Shown here: piece by piece, positions 9,787 to 18,216 of the stretch
Layout: each line of letters opens with the position of its first letter
Numbering within the stretch: the first letter of the stretch is position 1
Assembly (NCBI RefSeq): GCF_004005995.1
Contig: NZ_CP034767.1
Location: 2,728,001-2,792,000 of the forward strand
Reading direction: 5' to 3'
DNA from: Devosia sp. 1566
GTDB lineage: Bacteria; Pseudomonadota; Alphaproteobacteria; Rhizobiales; Devosiaceae
Length of the DNA stretch: 64,000 bases
Translations under genes and position numbers: made by a program
The notes under the pieces: model-generated
The model's input: the letters and a program-made list of their open reading frames with translations, nothing else
What the model was told of the DNA's origin: nothing
The model's database searches: none

Positions 9787-9987
9787 GTCGTGATCCTTCT
9801 GGCTGGCCTCTTGCTGCCGGCCCGTGCACCCGTGGCGATGGGGCCCAAATCTGTCAAAATTAAGAGAAAAGCCTTGCCTAACGGAGCGTTGAGAGCACCG
9901 GTGCAAGTACTACTCTTTCTGTGACTCGATTATGGTCAAGAAGAGGTTAACAAACCGCCCACCGCCGACATGCGACGCCACGCCGCG

Positions 9988-10380
9988 CTAATCGGCCAGG
10001 GCGCGCAGTGCTGCCGGCAGCCGTGTCGGCTTGCCGCCCATGTTGATCGCCACCACGACGACCTGGGCGTCGACCAGCAGTTCGGCGTCGCGCCACACGC
10101 CTTGGCTCAACTGCAGGCGCGCGCCGCTTGCCCCTGCCACCAGCGTTTCCACCCGCAGCACATCATCGATGTGCGCGGCCGCCCGGAAGTCGAGCTGCAT
10201 GCTGCGTACGGCAAAGGCCAGCCCTTCCCGGCCCAGTTCGGCATGGTGGATGCCTTGCGCCCGCAGCAACTCGGTGCGCGCCCGCTCCATGAACTTGAGG
10301 TAAGCGGCATGGTACACATTGCCGGAGAAATCGGTGTCCTCATAATAGACCCGAACAGCAAAAACATGCGGCTCAGCCAT
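9988..10380 (-). CDS. ybgC: Tol-Pal-associated acyl-CoA thioesterase YbgC
   Basis: YbgC is a hotdog-fold cytoplasmic thioesterase usually encoded with tol-pal. The 130-residue protein shows the 4-hydroxybenzoyl-CoA thioesterase signature YYEDTDFSGNVYHAAYLKFMERAR with the catalytic Asp in DTDFSG. It lies between ruvB and tolQ on the same strand; about 200 bases separate it from tolQ, enough for a separate tol promoter. Confidence 0.93.
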   Translation of the reverse strand: MAEPHVFAVRVYYEDTDFSGNVYHAAYLKFMERARTELLRAQGIHHAELGREGLAFAVRSMQLDFRAAAHIDDVLRVETLVAGASGARLQLSQGVWRDAELLVDAQVVVVAINMGGKPTRLPAALRALAD

Positions 10381-10413
10381 GGCGCAACCGGCTGATCTGG
10401 CGGATCTTCCGGC

Positions 10414-11454
10414 TCACGGCTCCTCGGGCTCCTCGAACAAGGTTGCTTGCGTCCCGATAAAGCCCTGCGGCACGCTCTTGCCCAGGTGCTGGAAGGCTGT
10501 GCCCGTCAGCATTCGCCCCCGAGAAGTGCGCTGTATGAAACCTTGCTGGATCAGATAAGGCTCGACAATCTCCTCGATCGCGTCACGCGGCTCGCTCAGC
10601 GCAGCCGCAATGGTCTCGATCCCTACGGGCCCCCCGCCATAGAAATCGGCAATCATCGTCAGATAGCGCCGATCCAGTTGATCGAGCCCGCGGGCATCCA
10701 CGTCGAGCCGCAACAAGGCCTTGTCGGCAATGGCCCGCGTGATCTCGCTCGAGCCCTCGACCAGCGCAAAATCCGTTACCCGCCGCAACAGCCGGCCGGC
10801 AATGCGGGGTGTCCCGCGCGAACGGCGCGCGATTTCCAACGCCCCATCAGGCGCCATTGGCGTGCCCAACAGCCGGGCGCCGCGCTGCACGATCTGCACC
10901 AACTCTTCGGGCGTATAGAAATTAAGGCGCACGGGAATGCCGAAGCGATCCCGCAGCGGCGTGGTCAACAAGCCCGCGCGCGTCGTCGCGCCCACCAGCG
11001 TAAACCGCGCCAGATCGATCCGCACCGAGCGTGCCGCCGGCCCCTCCCCGATGATCAGGTCAAGCTGAAAATCCTCCATGGCAGGATACAGCACTTCCTC
11101 AATCGCGGGATTGAGCCGATGGATCTCGTCGATAAACAGCACATCGCGATCTTCGAGATTGGTCAGCAGTGCCGCCAGATCCCCGGCCTTGGCGATCACC
11201 GGGCCAGAAGTCGCGCGAAAGCCCACGCCGAGCTCGCGCGAAATGATCTGCGCCAATGTGGTCTTGCCCAGGCCAGGCGGCCCCACAAACAACACATGAT
11301 CGAGCGCCGCACCGCGCTTCTTGGCGGCCTCGATGAACACCTCAAGATTGGCACGCGCCGCCGCCTGCCCGACAAATTCCGAAAAGCCGGACGGGCGCAG
11401 TGCCACATCCAGTGGCTCATCGCGCCCGGCAACGGGAGAAGTAAGATCGGTCAA
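10414..11454 (-). CDS. ruvB: Holliday junction branch migration helicase RuvB
   Basis: RuvB is the AAA+ motor that drives branch migration of Holliday junctions bound by RuvA. The 346-residue protein has Walker [10 protein letters not shown], Walker [10 protein letters not shown], sensor VGATTRAG and a C-terminal winged-helix domain. No ATG fits the family N-terminus; the start is taken as TTG at 11454 ([10 protein letters not shown]), with only a weak GGG-containing ribosome site. It lies 97 bases after ruvA and ahead of ybgC. Confidence 0.94.
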   Translation of the reverse strand: MTDLTSPVAGRDEPLDVALRPSGFSEFVGQAAARANLEVFIEAAKKRGAALDHVLFVGPPGLGKTTLAQIISRELGVGFRATSGPVIAKAGDLAALLTNLEDRDVLFIDEIHRLNPAIEEVLYPAMEDFQLDLIIGEGPAARSVRIDLARFTLVGATTRAGLLTTPLRDRFGIPVRLNFYTPEELVQIVQRGARLLGTPMAPDGALEIARRSRGTPRIAGRLLRRVTDFALVEGSSEITRAIADKALLRLDVDARGLDQLDRRYLTMIADFYGGGPVGIETIAAALSEPRDAIEEIVEPYLIQQGFIQRTSRGRMLTGTAFQHLGKSVPQGFIGTQATLFEEPEEP

Positions 11455-11551
11455 ACGGATGCCCTGACTTGCGTTAGCGGGAGCACCATGGCTGTCTCCA
11501 ACATCATGTTCGCCGGCTCAGCGCTGGCGGCGGAGCGGCTCGGAAAGACCA

Positions 11552-12169
11552 TCACTGGCTCAACTCGCGCAGGCCCAGCCGGATCAGCTTTTCGGTCGCG
11601 GTATCATCCCCCTCACGGGCCACAACCCGCGCCAGGGCGGCGGAAGCTTGCGCCCCCGAATACCCCAGATTGACCAAAGCGGAAACTGCATCGGCTACAT
11701 TCCCGCTAGCTGTTCCCTCGCCTAAGGCGGTCTGCAGCCCGAGCGTGCCCGCGTCAATGCCCCCGCCCTGCGGCGCCTTGCCCTTGAGCTCGGTCACCAA
11801 TCGCAACGCCAGCTTGGGCCCAACCCCATTGGCCCGCCCGATCATCGCCTTGTCACCTAGTGCAATAGCGCTCGACAATTCCGATGGTGACAGGGCGGAC
11901 AGGATCCCAAGCGCCACCCGCGCGCCAACGCCCTGCACGGTCATGAGGAGGTTGAACCAGCCCTTTTCGGCTTCGCTGCCAAAGCCATAAAGCCGGATCA
12001 TGTCTTCGCGCACCACGGTTTCGATGAATACCACGGTTGCTTCCCCGACCCGGGGCAATCCCTGCAAAGTGCGCGACGAGCAAAAGGCCTCGTAGCAGAC
12101 CCCTCCCACATCGATGAGCACATGATCATCGCCAAAGCTGTCGACGGCACCCTTGAGCTTGCCGATCAT
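11552..12169 (-). CDS. ruvA: Holliday junction DNA helicase subunit RuvA
   Basis: RuvA tetramers bind four-way junctions and load RuvB. The 205-residue protein has the OB-fold N-terminus [20 protein letters not shown], tandem helix-hairpin-helix motifs ([10 protein letters not shown] and [13 protein letters not shown]) and a C-terminal UBA-like domain that contacts RuvB. The ATG at 12169 overlaps the ruvC stop in an ATGA, so the two are translationally coupled. Confidence 0.95.
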   Translation of the reverse strand: MIGKLKGAVDSFGDDHVLIDVGGVCYEAFCSSRTLQGLPRVGEATVVFIETVVREDMIRLYGFGSEAEKGWFNLLMTVQGVGARVALGILSALSPSELSSAIALGDKAMIGRANGVGPKLALRLVTELKGKAPQGGGIDAGTLGLQTALGEGTASGNVADAVSALVNLGYSGAQASAALARVVAREGDDTATEKLIRLGLRELSQ

Positions 12170-12672
12170 GCGCTCATCCGTGCCCGTTGCGCCGCAACCC
12201 GGTGATGGGCATGGCAGATCGCGATCGCAAGTGCGTCGGCCGCGTCGGCGCCCTTGATCTTGGCCGTGGGCAGCAAGGTCTTGACCATCAGCGCCACCTG
12301 TTCCTTTTCCGCGTGCCCGGTGCCCACGATCGATTTCTTGACGAGATTGGTGGCATATTCCGCCACCGGAATGCCGCGATGGGCCGGCGTCATCAGCGCC
12401 ACCCCCCTCGCCTGTCCCAGGATCAGCGCCGAGCGTGGTCCCGAGTTCACGAAGGTTTCTTCCACCGCCGCCTCATCGGGCGCAAACCGCTCCAGCAGGT
12501 CCAGCAACTCCGTAAAAAGGATCGCGAGGCGCTGCGCCAATTCGCCTTCCGTGGGCGGAGTGACCGTGCCGCAGGCGATGAATTGCAGCTTGTTGCCCTG
12601 GGTTTCGATTACCCCCCAACCGCAGCGCCGCAGTCCTGGATCGATGCCGATGATTCGCACTGGTGGTGTCAT
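12166..12672 (-). CDS. ruvC: Crossover junction endodeoxyribonuclease RuvC
   Basis: RuvC resolves Holliday junctions by paired nicks. The 168-residue RNase H-fold protein opens with [14 protein letters not shown], containing the first catalytic Asp (residue 11), and has EETFVN and [12 protein letters not shown] with the remaining acidic residues. It is first in ruvCAB, the standard order. Transcription probably starts in the 311-base region shared with the divergent GGDEF gene. Confidence 0.95.
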   Translation of the reverse strand: MTPPVRIIGIDPGLRRCGWGVIETQGNKLQFIACGTVTPPTEGELAQRLAILFTELLDLLERFAPDEAAVEETFVNSGPRSALILGQARGVALMTPAHRGIPVAEYATNLVKKSIVGTGHAEKEQVALMVKTLLPTAKIKGADAADALAIAICHAHHRVAAQRARMSA

Positions 12673-12983
12673 GTTTCACCCATACCTGAAGGCGCTTCTC
12701 CTACCAAGCAGAAGTGAACAAAGCAGCAACGGAGCCCTGTGGAAGAAGCGACACGCGTAAAATTCCACCCATTGCACAAACCCCATTTTCAAGAAGCACC
12801 TTCTAGGTTCGGCAATGTTCATGAAGGGGCATTAACTTATGAGCTGTGACCTGGTTTGCTGCGCCCCTTTGGCGCCGCGACGCTTCTGTGCATTGCCGCG
12901 CCTGACCGCGCTGTCCCGCCCTGGGCACTCGCTCGCTTCTGCGCTCACCACCTATCGGCAGCGCTCGGAAAGGTGGGTAGCCA
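12673..12983. other. Intergenic region between divergent ruvC and GGDEF gene
   Basis: This 311-base stretch has no supported gene. It must carry the promoters of ruvCAB (minus) and of the GGDEF gene (plus). No strong paired -35/-10 was recognised; AAGGTGGG just before 12984 is the ribosome site of the GGDEF gene. Confidence 0.6.
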
Positions 12984-13775
12984 ATGGCTAGCCCTTGTCA
13001 GGATAGCATCGGGGGGAGCGGCTCACGTACCTGGTCGAGCGTCACCCGTTGGACCGTGTTCGGCACCTTGGGCTGCCTCCTGGTTTCCGTCGGGTTCAAT
13101 GCCCTGCTATTTGAAAATCTAGGTGGTGCAGCGCTGCAACGGGCGATGATCAGCGCCACGGTGCTACCCATCTTCCTGGGCGTGCCGCTGCTTTTTCTCC
13201 TAAGCTTGCGGCTGCGGCGCCTTGCCATTGCCAATCGCCGGCTCGGCATGGTTGCCCGCACGGACAGCCTCACCTCTTGTCTTAATCGCGGCGCCTTCAC
13301 CGCCCAGGTGACGACGCAGTTGGCGCGCGCCGGCAGCACCCCGGGCGGTGCCTTGCTGGTGATCGACGCCGACAACTTCAAATCCATCAACGATCGGTTC
13401 GGCCACGATGCCGGCGACCTTGCCCTGACGGTGATCGCCCGGGCGATCCGCTCGGTGCTGCGGGCGGGAGATCTGGTGGGAAGGATGGGCGGCGAGGAAT
13501 TTGGCGTGTTCCTGCCCGGCGTCGATGCCGACATTACGCGCGCTATTGCCGAACGCATCCGCAGCGCGGTCAATGAAGCAGAATTTGTGCCGCGCGGCAC
13601 CGTACAAGCCCTGTCCGTCAGCATTGGTGGCGCTGTGTTCGGCAGCGCCATCGGTTTTTCCGAATTGTTCCGGATTGCCGATCAGCGCCTTTATGACGCC
13701 AAGCAAACCGGCCGCAATCGCGTGACGATCGTCGCGGCCGATCAGTTCTTTCCCCAGGCCCTGCAACGCGCCTGA
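12984..13775 (+). CDS. Membrane-anchored GGDEF protein, putative diguanylate cyclase
   Basis: This protein probably makes the second messenger cyclic di-GMP. The 263-residue product has two predicted membrane helices (about 23-46 and 56-80) with almost no periplasmic sensor, then a GGDEF domain (about 95-255). The active-site loop reads RMGGEEFGVF, an active-type GGEEF variant; upstream DADNFKSINDRFGHDAGD supplies metal and substrate residues. No inhibitory RxxD is obvious before the loop. The ATG at 12984 directly follows an in-frame stop and has AAGGTGGG upstream. A PilZ receptor is encoded elsewhere in the window (34380-34640). Confidence 0.88.
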   Translation: MASPCQDSIGGSGSRTWSSVTRWTVFGTLGCLLVSVGFNALLFENLGGAALQRAMISATVLPIFLGVPLLFLLSLRLRRLAIANRRLGMVARTDSLTSCLNRGAFTAQVTTQLARAGSTPGGALLVIDADNFKSINDRFGHDAGDLALTVIARAIRSVLRAGDLVGRMGGEEFGVFLPGVDADITRAIAERIRSAVNEAEFVPRGTVQALSVSIGGAVFGSAIGFSELFRIADQRLYDAKQTGRNRVTIVAADQFFPQALQRA

Positions 13776-13791
13776 GGAACCTTGTCGAGGC

Positions 13792-14538
13792 TTAGTCGGC
13801 CAGCTTGGCCATGTCCTCGTCGCTCATCTCGAAGTTGGAATAAACATTCTGCACGTCATCGTCTTCTTCGAGCGTAGCGATCAGCTTCATCAGCGTCGCG
13901 CCCTTGTCGGCATCGATGGGGGTATTGGTCTGCGGCTTCCACACGGCCTTGACTGATTCTGCTTCGCCCAGTGCCTTTTCCAGCGCGGCGGCCACTTCGA
14001 CCATCGCCTCAAAGCTCGTGTAGATATAGTGGCCCTCTTCGTCGCTCTCGACATCATCGGCGCCTGCCTCGATGGCGGCTTCCATGATCTCGTCGGCACT
14101 GCCGGCGCTTGCCGGATAGGTGATCTCGCCAACCTTGTCGAACATGAACCCGACCGAGTTGGTTTCCCCCATCGCGCCACCATTCTTGGAGAAGTAGGAG
14201 CGCACATTGGAGGCGGTGCGATTGCGATTGTCGGTCAGCGTTTCCACGATGATCGCGACGCCACCTGGGCCATAGCCCTCATAGCGGATTTCGTCATAGT
14301 TCTCGCCGTCGCTGCCGATCGCCTTCTTGATAGCGCGATCGATATTGTCCTTGGGCATGGACTGGGCGCGCGCATTGGTCACCGCCAGGCGCAACCGGGA
14401 ATTGAACGCCGGGTCGGGCATGCCCATCTTGGCTGCCACCGTGATTTCGCGCGCCAGCTTGGAAAAGACCTTGGAACGCACCGCATCGCTTTTGCCTTTG
14501 CGGTGCATGATGTTCTTGGCGTGTGAATGGCCGGCCAT
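13792..14538 (-). CDS. YebC/PmpR-family protein (translation factor or transcription regulator)
   Basis: YebC-family proteins bind nucleic acid; members have been described as transcription regulators and, more recently, as factors that help ribosomes through difficult motifs. The 248-residue product has the full-length family start [21 protein letters not shown] and an acidic C-terminus. The ATG at 14538 has AAGGA upstream. It is last in a minus-strand group after the YmdB-like gene and 5-FCL, and is convergent with the GGDEF gene. In many bacteria it neighbours ruvC, as it nearly does here. Confidence 0.92.
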   Translation of the reverse strand: MAGHSHAKNIMHRKGKSDAVRSKVFSKLAREITVAAKMGMPDPAFNSRLRLAVTNARAQSMPKDNIDRAIKKAIGSDGENYDEIRYEGYGPGGVAIIVETLTDNRNRTASNVRSYFSKNGGAMGETNSVGFMFDKVGEITYPASAGSADEIMEAAIEAGADDVESDEEGHYIYTSFEAMVEVAAALEKALGEAESVKAVWKPQTNTPIDADKGATLMKLIATLEEDDDVQNVYSNFEMSDEDMAKLAD

Positions 14539-14610
14539 CGGTCAGTCCTTGGGGTCTGGTGTTGTTGTGGTGGCGCGTTATAGGCAAGCCCGGCGCGAAT
14601 GTGAAGCGGG

Positions 14611-15426
14611 CTAGAACTCGGGCAGCGCCTGCGCCAAGACCCCGCCCACCCGTACGGGCAGCACCTTGACCGCCAGTCCCGTGCGCGGATCGGTTTCCAC
14701 CGCCACGCCGCACAAGGTCGCTTCCCCTTCGGCTGGCGTGAACCGGCCATTGGCAATGCCGGTGAGGAACCGGTTCAGCGGCTCGTCGGGGTCCACCCCG
14801 ATCACCGAGTCGTAGTCCCCGCACATGCCCGCATCCGCCAGCAGCGCCGTGCCGCCCTTGAGAATGCGCAAGTCAGCCGTCGGGATATGGGTGTGGGTGC
14901 CGACGACGAGGCTCGCCCGCCCATCGAGAAAGTGCCCCATGCCCTGGATTTCGGAAGTGGCTTCCGTGTGAAAATCCACAATAATTGCGTCGGCCTGCTC
15001 GCCCAGCGGACAGGCGGCAATCGCCGCTTCCACCGCTCGGAACGGATCATCGGCCGGCCCCATGAACACGCGCCCCAGCGCGTTGACCACGAGCACCCGA
15101 TGCCCGTTGCGGCCCTCGACAAACATCGCCCCGCGACCAGGGGTGCCTGGCGCCATGTTGATGGGCCGCACCAGCGTCGTTTCTCGCTCGATAAACGAGA
15201 TGGTGTCGCGCTGGTCGAACGCATGATCGCCCAGGGTCACGATATCGGCGCCCGCCGCCCGGATGCCGTTGAAATGCGGCTCGGTCAGCCCGCGCCCATG
15301 GCTGGCATTTTCCCCGTTCACCACCACAAAATCAAAGCCGTAGCGCTCGATCAATCCGGGCAGGCGATCGGCAATTCCCTCGCGGCCTGCACGGCCCACG
15401 ACGTCGCCCAAGAATAGAAATTTCAT
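14611..15426 (-). CDS. YmdB-like metallophosphoesterase (TIGR00282 type)
   Basis: The 271-residue protein resembles the YmdB family of calcineurin-like phosphoesterases, reported to hydrolyse 2',3'-cyclic nucleotides. Metal-site motifs are visible: FLGDVVGRAGR near the N-terminus, VNGENASHGRG, TLGDHAFD, VDFHTEATSE and VGTHTHIPTAD. The ATG at 15426 overlaps the 5-FCL stop by one base (TAATG), indicating coupling. The physiological substrate here is unknown. Confidence 0.87.
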   Translation of the reverse strand: MKFLFLGDVVGRAGREGIADRLPGLIERYGFDFVVVNGENASHGRGLTEPHFNGIRAAGADIVTLGDHAFDQRDTISFIERETTLVRPINMAPGTPGRGAMFVEGRNGHRVLVVNALGRVFMGPADDPFRAVEAAIAACPLGEQADAIIVDFHTEATSEIQGMGHFLDGRASLVVGTHTHIPTADLRILKGGTALLADAGMCGDYDSVIGVDPDEPLNRFLTGIANGRFTPAEGEATLCGVAVETDPRTGLAVKVLPVRVGGVLAQALPEF

Positions 15427-16010
15427 TATCTGCCGCCGAACTGTCGAATGCCGGTTTCCGTTATCACAGCGTCCAGCGCAATGTCATGCTCGTCCCGGGG
15501 AATGGCGTCAAACTCTTGCACGCTGTAAGCCACGCCTACCATCAGTGGCCGCCCTTCCCGCTCGGCAAAGCTGCGGTCATAATAACCACCGCCATAGCCC
15601 AGCCGGGTGCCCAGCCCGTCAAAGCCCAGAAGAGGCACCAGCACCAGGTCCGGGTGGGCGTGAGGCGCAAGTTCGGAGGGAGCGAGCGTGCCGAACCCCG
15701 CCGGGTAAAGCGGTGCGTCCGGCTCCCACACTCGCATCTGCAGCGGGCCGTGTGGCCGGACGATCGCCGGCAACACCACGGTGCGGCCATCATCGAGCAA
15801 GCGCAGCAAAATTGGCCGACAGTCCAGCTCATCCACCAGCGGCCAATAGCCCGCGATCACTTGGGCGAGCCCGAACCGAGGCTCGGAAAAAAATAGCTGG
15901 GTAACACTCTCGGCCGCCTGGGCCCGCTCGCCGGCGGGGAGCGCCGCCCGGCGGGCCTTTGCCGCTTGTCGCAAGCTCGCCTTGGTGTCTTCGTTACGCT
16001 CAACAACCAT
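15426..16010 (-). CDS. 5-formyltetrahydrofolate cyclo-ligase
   Basis: This enzyme converts 5-formyl-THF to 5,10-methenyl-THF with ATP, salvaging a storage folate. The 194-residue protein has an N-terminal basic helix typical of the family and the signature GLGTRLGYGGGYYDRSF. The ATG at 16010 lies about 30 bases downstream of the predicted 3' end of 6S RNA, the widely conserved ssrS-ygfA arrangement, so it may be expressed partly from the 6S promoter. Confidence 0.94.
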   Translation of the reverse strand: MVVERNEDTKASLRQAAKARRAALPAGERAQAAESVTQLFFSEPRFGLAQVIAGYWPLVDELDCRPILLRLLDDGRTVVLPAIVRPHGPLQMRVWEPDAPLYPAGFGTLAPSELAPHAHPDLVLVPLLGFDGLGTRLGYGGGYYDRSFAEREGRPLMVGVAYSVQEFDAIPRDEHDIALDAVITETGIRQFGGR

Positions 16011-16040
16011 AAGGCGCTTTGTTGCCTGTCGCGAAAATAA

Positions 16041-16192
16041 GGTGCCACCCTGGCCGTGGGATAGGCGATCCCGGGAACCTACTTACGTAGGTGGGCGCCG
16101 TATGTCCGAGCCCACGGGCCCGGTCAGGGACAGCTCCCTTTAGGATCGATAAGGCCCCGGGGATATTGGTATCCAACACGCACCGGGCAGCG
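16041..16192 (-). ncRNA. ssrS: 6S RNA
   Basis: 6S RNA mimics an open promoter and sequesters sigma-70 RNA polymerase. The call rests on position (directly upstream of 5-FCL), size (about 150 nt) and structure. The 5' arm (GCTGCCC then GGTGCGTG) pairs with the 3' arm (CCCACGGCC then AGGGTGGC) to close a long rod with a central unpaired bubble between TTGGATACC and GATCGCCTAT. The 3' half (ACCTACGT, AGGTTCCCGGGATCGCC) resembles alphaproteobacterial 6S. A promoter fits the 5' end. Ends are approximate to about 5 bases. Confidence 0.82.
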
Positions 16193-16197
16193 CTCGA

Positions 16198-16225
16198 CAT
16201 ATAGGCCTTTCGCAGGCGGGTGCAA
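16198..16225 (-). promoter_or_regulatory. Sigma-70-type promoter of 6S RNA
   Basis: On the minus strand, TTGCAC (16220-16225) and TATATG (16198-16203) are 16 bases apart; the start would fall near 16191, where the closing stem of 6S RNA begins. Confidence 0.6.
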
Positions 16226-16379
16226 AGGGCCACACAGCACAAAATCTGGCAAATCGCGGCGGGCCAATTAACCCGCTATATGTCGACCAATCCGATGGCG
16301 TCTTGGATCCTGCCGCCCTTTAACTCATTCTAGCCCTGCGCAGCCCTCTGGCGGTTTGCATTCTGGGGCCGCTCGGGAC

Positions 16380-17354
16380 ATGAACTTGGTGAAGTCTTTG
16401 CCGACATGGCGATCGAAATCCCTGGCGTGGCTGACAGCGCTGCTCCTGATGGTGCTCGCGCAGCCCGCCGCCCTTGGCGTGGAAACCCAGTCCGCCGCGG
16501 CGTCCGCCAATCCAGAGGAGCCCGAGGAGCCCGCCCGCTCCTGCTTTACCCTCAATGACGAGCCGGTTTGCATCGCCGAAACCAGCTATGTCGCCGATGT
16601 CTGCAGCGCCATCTCCCGCTTTTCCAACCATTACGAGATCCCTGAAGCGTTCCTTGCCCGGCTGATCTGGCAGGAAAGCCGCTTCGATCCCCAGGCCATC
16701 AGCCCCGCCGGCGCGCAGGGCATTGCCCAGTTCATGCCCGGCACCGCGCGTCTGCGCGCGCTCGACAATCCCTTCGACCCCGCCCAGGCGCTGGCCCGTT
16801 CGGCTGAATATCTGGGCTTCCTGCAGGAAAAATTCGGCAATCTTGGCCTTGCCGCTGCGGCTTACAACGGTGGCGAAGCCCGCCTCTCACGCTATCTGGC
16901 TGGCACCGGCGGCCTTCCGGCCGAAACGCGCAACTATGTCTCGGTGATCACCGGCCGCCCCGCCGATTATTGGCGCAACGATGCGCCCGAGCCGGTCGAC
17001 TTCACCCTCGAGCCCGAAAGCCCCTTCCTCGATTCCTGCCTCGATATGGCCTCGGCGGTCAAAATACCCAACCTGGATACCACCAATGCTGCCTGGCAGC
17101 CTTGGGGCGTGCTGATTGCCCAGCACAACACCAGCGAAGTCGCCCGCAACCGCTTCGATACCGCTCAAAGCCAGTTTTCCAAGGTGCTGGGTGAGGAAAA
17201 GCTGCTACTGATCACCGTCCGTAATCCCAATTTCGGGCGTCAATTGCGCTTTTCGGCCATGGTGGGCCGCCCTACCCGGCAGGAAGCCAACGCCCTATGC
17301 GAGCGCTTGATGGCTGCCGGAGGCAACTGCATCGTCCAGAAAAACGGCTCCTGA
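16380..17354 (+). CDS. Periplasmic lytic transglycosylase, SLT family
   Basis: Lytic transglycosylases cleave peptidoglycan glycan strands to anhydro-muropeptides. The 324-residue protein has a signal peptide or membrane anchor (SLAWLTALLLMVLAQPAALG), then an SLT domain (about 75-195) with catalytic Glu in IWQESRFDP, the GAQGIAQFMPGTA motif and AAYNGGEARLSRY. The C-terminal 80 residues contain a repeat-like stretch resembling a SPOR domain but too divergent to call. The ATG at 16380 is chosen over a TTG at 16356. It is convergent with zapA. Confidence 0.9.
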   Translation: MNLVKSLPTWRSKSLAWLTALLLMVLAQPAALGVETQSAAASANPEEPEEPARSCFTLNDEPVCIAETSYVADVCSAISRFSNHYEIPEAFLARLIWQESRFDPQAISPAGAQGIAQFMPGTARLRALDNPFDPAQALARSAEYLGFLQEKFGNLGLAAAAYNGGEARLSRYLAGTGGLPAETRNYVSVITGRPADYWRNDAPEPVDFTLEPESPFLDSCLDMASAVKIPNLDTTNAAWQPWGVLIAQHNTSEVARNRFDTAQSQFSKVLGEEKLLLITVRNPNFGRQLRFSAMVGRPTRQEANALCERLMAAGGNCIVQKNGS

Positions 17355-17356
17355 AC

Positions 17357-17734
17357 TTATTTCTGGGGGCCGACCGCCGTTTCGTCCAACACCCCGGCGA
17401 CAATTTCGAGCGAGCGCGCGGCCTGCTCGAGCTTGCCGGCAAAGCGCTGCTCGAGCGCATCCATTTCCCCGGCGATCTGCTGGCCCGCAGCGCTCAATTG
17501 CTCGATTTCAGCCTGCAACGCCGCTATGCGCTTTTCGGCTTCCGCCAGTTCATCGACCACGGCGATCCCGGCCATTACCGTCAGGCGCGTATCCCCGATT
17601 TCCCCGACCACTCCCTTGATCGCATCCACCTCCCCATCAAAGCGCTTGGCCAAGCCAATCAGGTGTTTTTGCTGGCCTTCTTCGCACGCCATTCGATAGC
17701 GGCGGCCGTTGATCTCGACATTGACTTCAGGCAT
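17357..17734 (-). CDS. zapA: Cell division protein ZapA
   Basis: ZapA binds and cross-links FtsZ filaments at the division ring. The 125-residue protein has the family N-terminus EVNVEINGRRYRMACEEGQQKHL and a C-terminal coiled coil (about 60-115). The ATG at 17734 follows the DUF4164 gene by 3 bases on the same strand. The zapA/6S/5-FCL neighbourhood is widely conserved in proteobacteria; here a transglycosylase lies between. Confidence 0.88.
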   Translation of the reverse strand: MPEVNVEINGRRYRMACEEGQQKHLIGLAKRFDGEVDAIKGVVGEIGDTRLTVMAGIAVVDELAEAEKRIAALQAEIEQLSAAGQQIAGEMDALEQRFAGKLEQAARSLEIVAGVLDETAVGPQK

Positions 17735-17737
17735 CGC

Positions 17738-18025
17738 CTACTCCGCTTTGGCCAGCACTTCGCGCACGGTTTCCATGGCCGCCACAAGCCGACGCGACAC
17801 CTCATGGGCACTGTCGTCGAGGCGCTTGGCCTTGGCCGCAGTCTTGTCCAGCTCGCTGGCCAGCCGCGCGCGCTCGGTCACCAGGCGCTGCGTATCGACC
17901 TCGATGCGGTTGAGCCGCTGCATGCGCTGCTGCAGATTGGCCGAACTGGTTTCGAGTCGCGCCAAGGCACGATCAAATCGCGCTACTGCCGCGCTGATCC
18001 CGTCTTGAAGTTCGCTCTCACTCAT
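17738..18025 (-). CDS. DUF4164-like coiled-coil protein
   Basis: The 95-residue product is almost entirely coiled coil (heptads from about 12 to 90), without membrane segments or Cys. It matches the small DUF4164 proteins encoded before zapA in Hyphomicrobiales; their function is unknown. The ATG at 18025 (MSESELQDG) is preferred; a longer reading to 18229 would enter the tkt promoter and has atypical composition. The 3-base gap to zapA suggests one operon and a division-related role, which is inference. Confidence 0.75.
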   Translation of the reverse strand: MSESELQDGISAAVARFDRALARLETSSANLQQRMQRLNRIEVDTQRLVTERARLASELDKTAAKAKRLDDSAHEVSRRLVAAMETVREVLAKAE

Positions 18026-18116
18026 CGCCAACAACACTTTCTGCGACCGATCATTCCAGCCCCTGCAGGGTGCCCCAGCGCCCTGTCTAATGCAACGGCC
18101 TTCCCACCCACGGCAA

Positions 18117-18144
18117 TTGACAGGGTGGTCGAACCTGTTATGCC
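18117..18144 (+). promoter_or_regulatory. Sigma-70-type promoter of tkt
   Basis: TTGACA (18117-18122, perfect consensus) and TATGCC (18139-18144) are separated by 16 bases, about 70 bases upstream of the tkt ATG. It probably drives at least tkt-gap. Confidence 0.6.
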
Positions 18145-18216
18145 TCGAACCCGCCTCGGGACGCTGGCAAAAGCGGTCTTGCGTCCCGCCTTTTGTGCCA
18201 CCGAAACGAGCGGACA

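Noticed and set aside
12856..13122. Small open frame overlapping the start of the GGDEF gene
   Set aside because: It overlaps the well-supported GGDEF start in another frame and has no family similarity.
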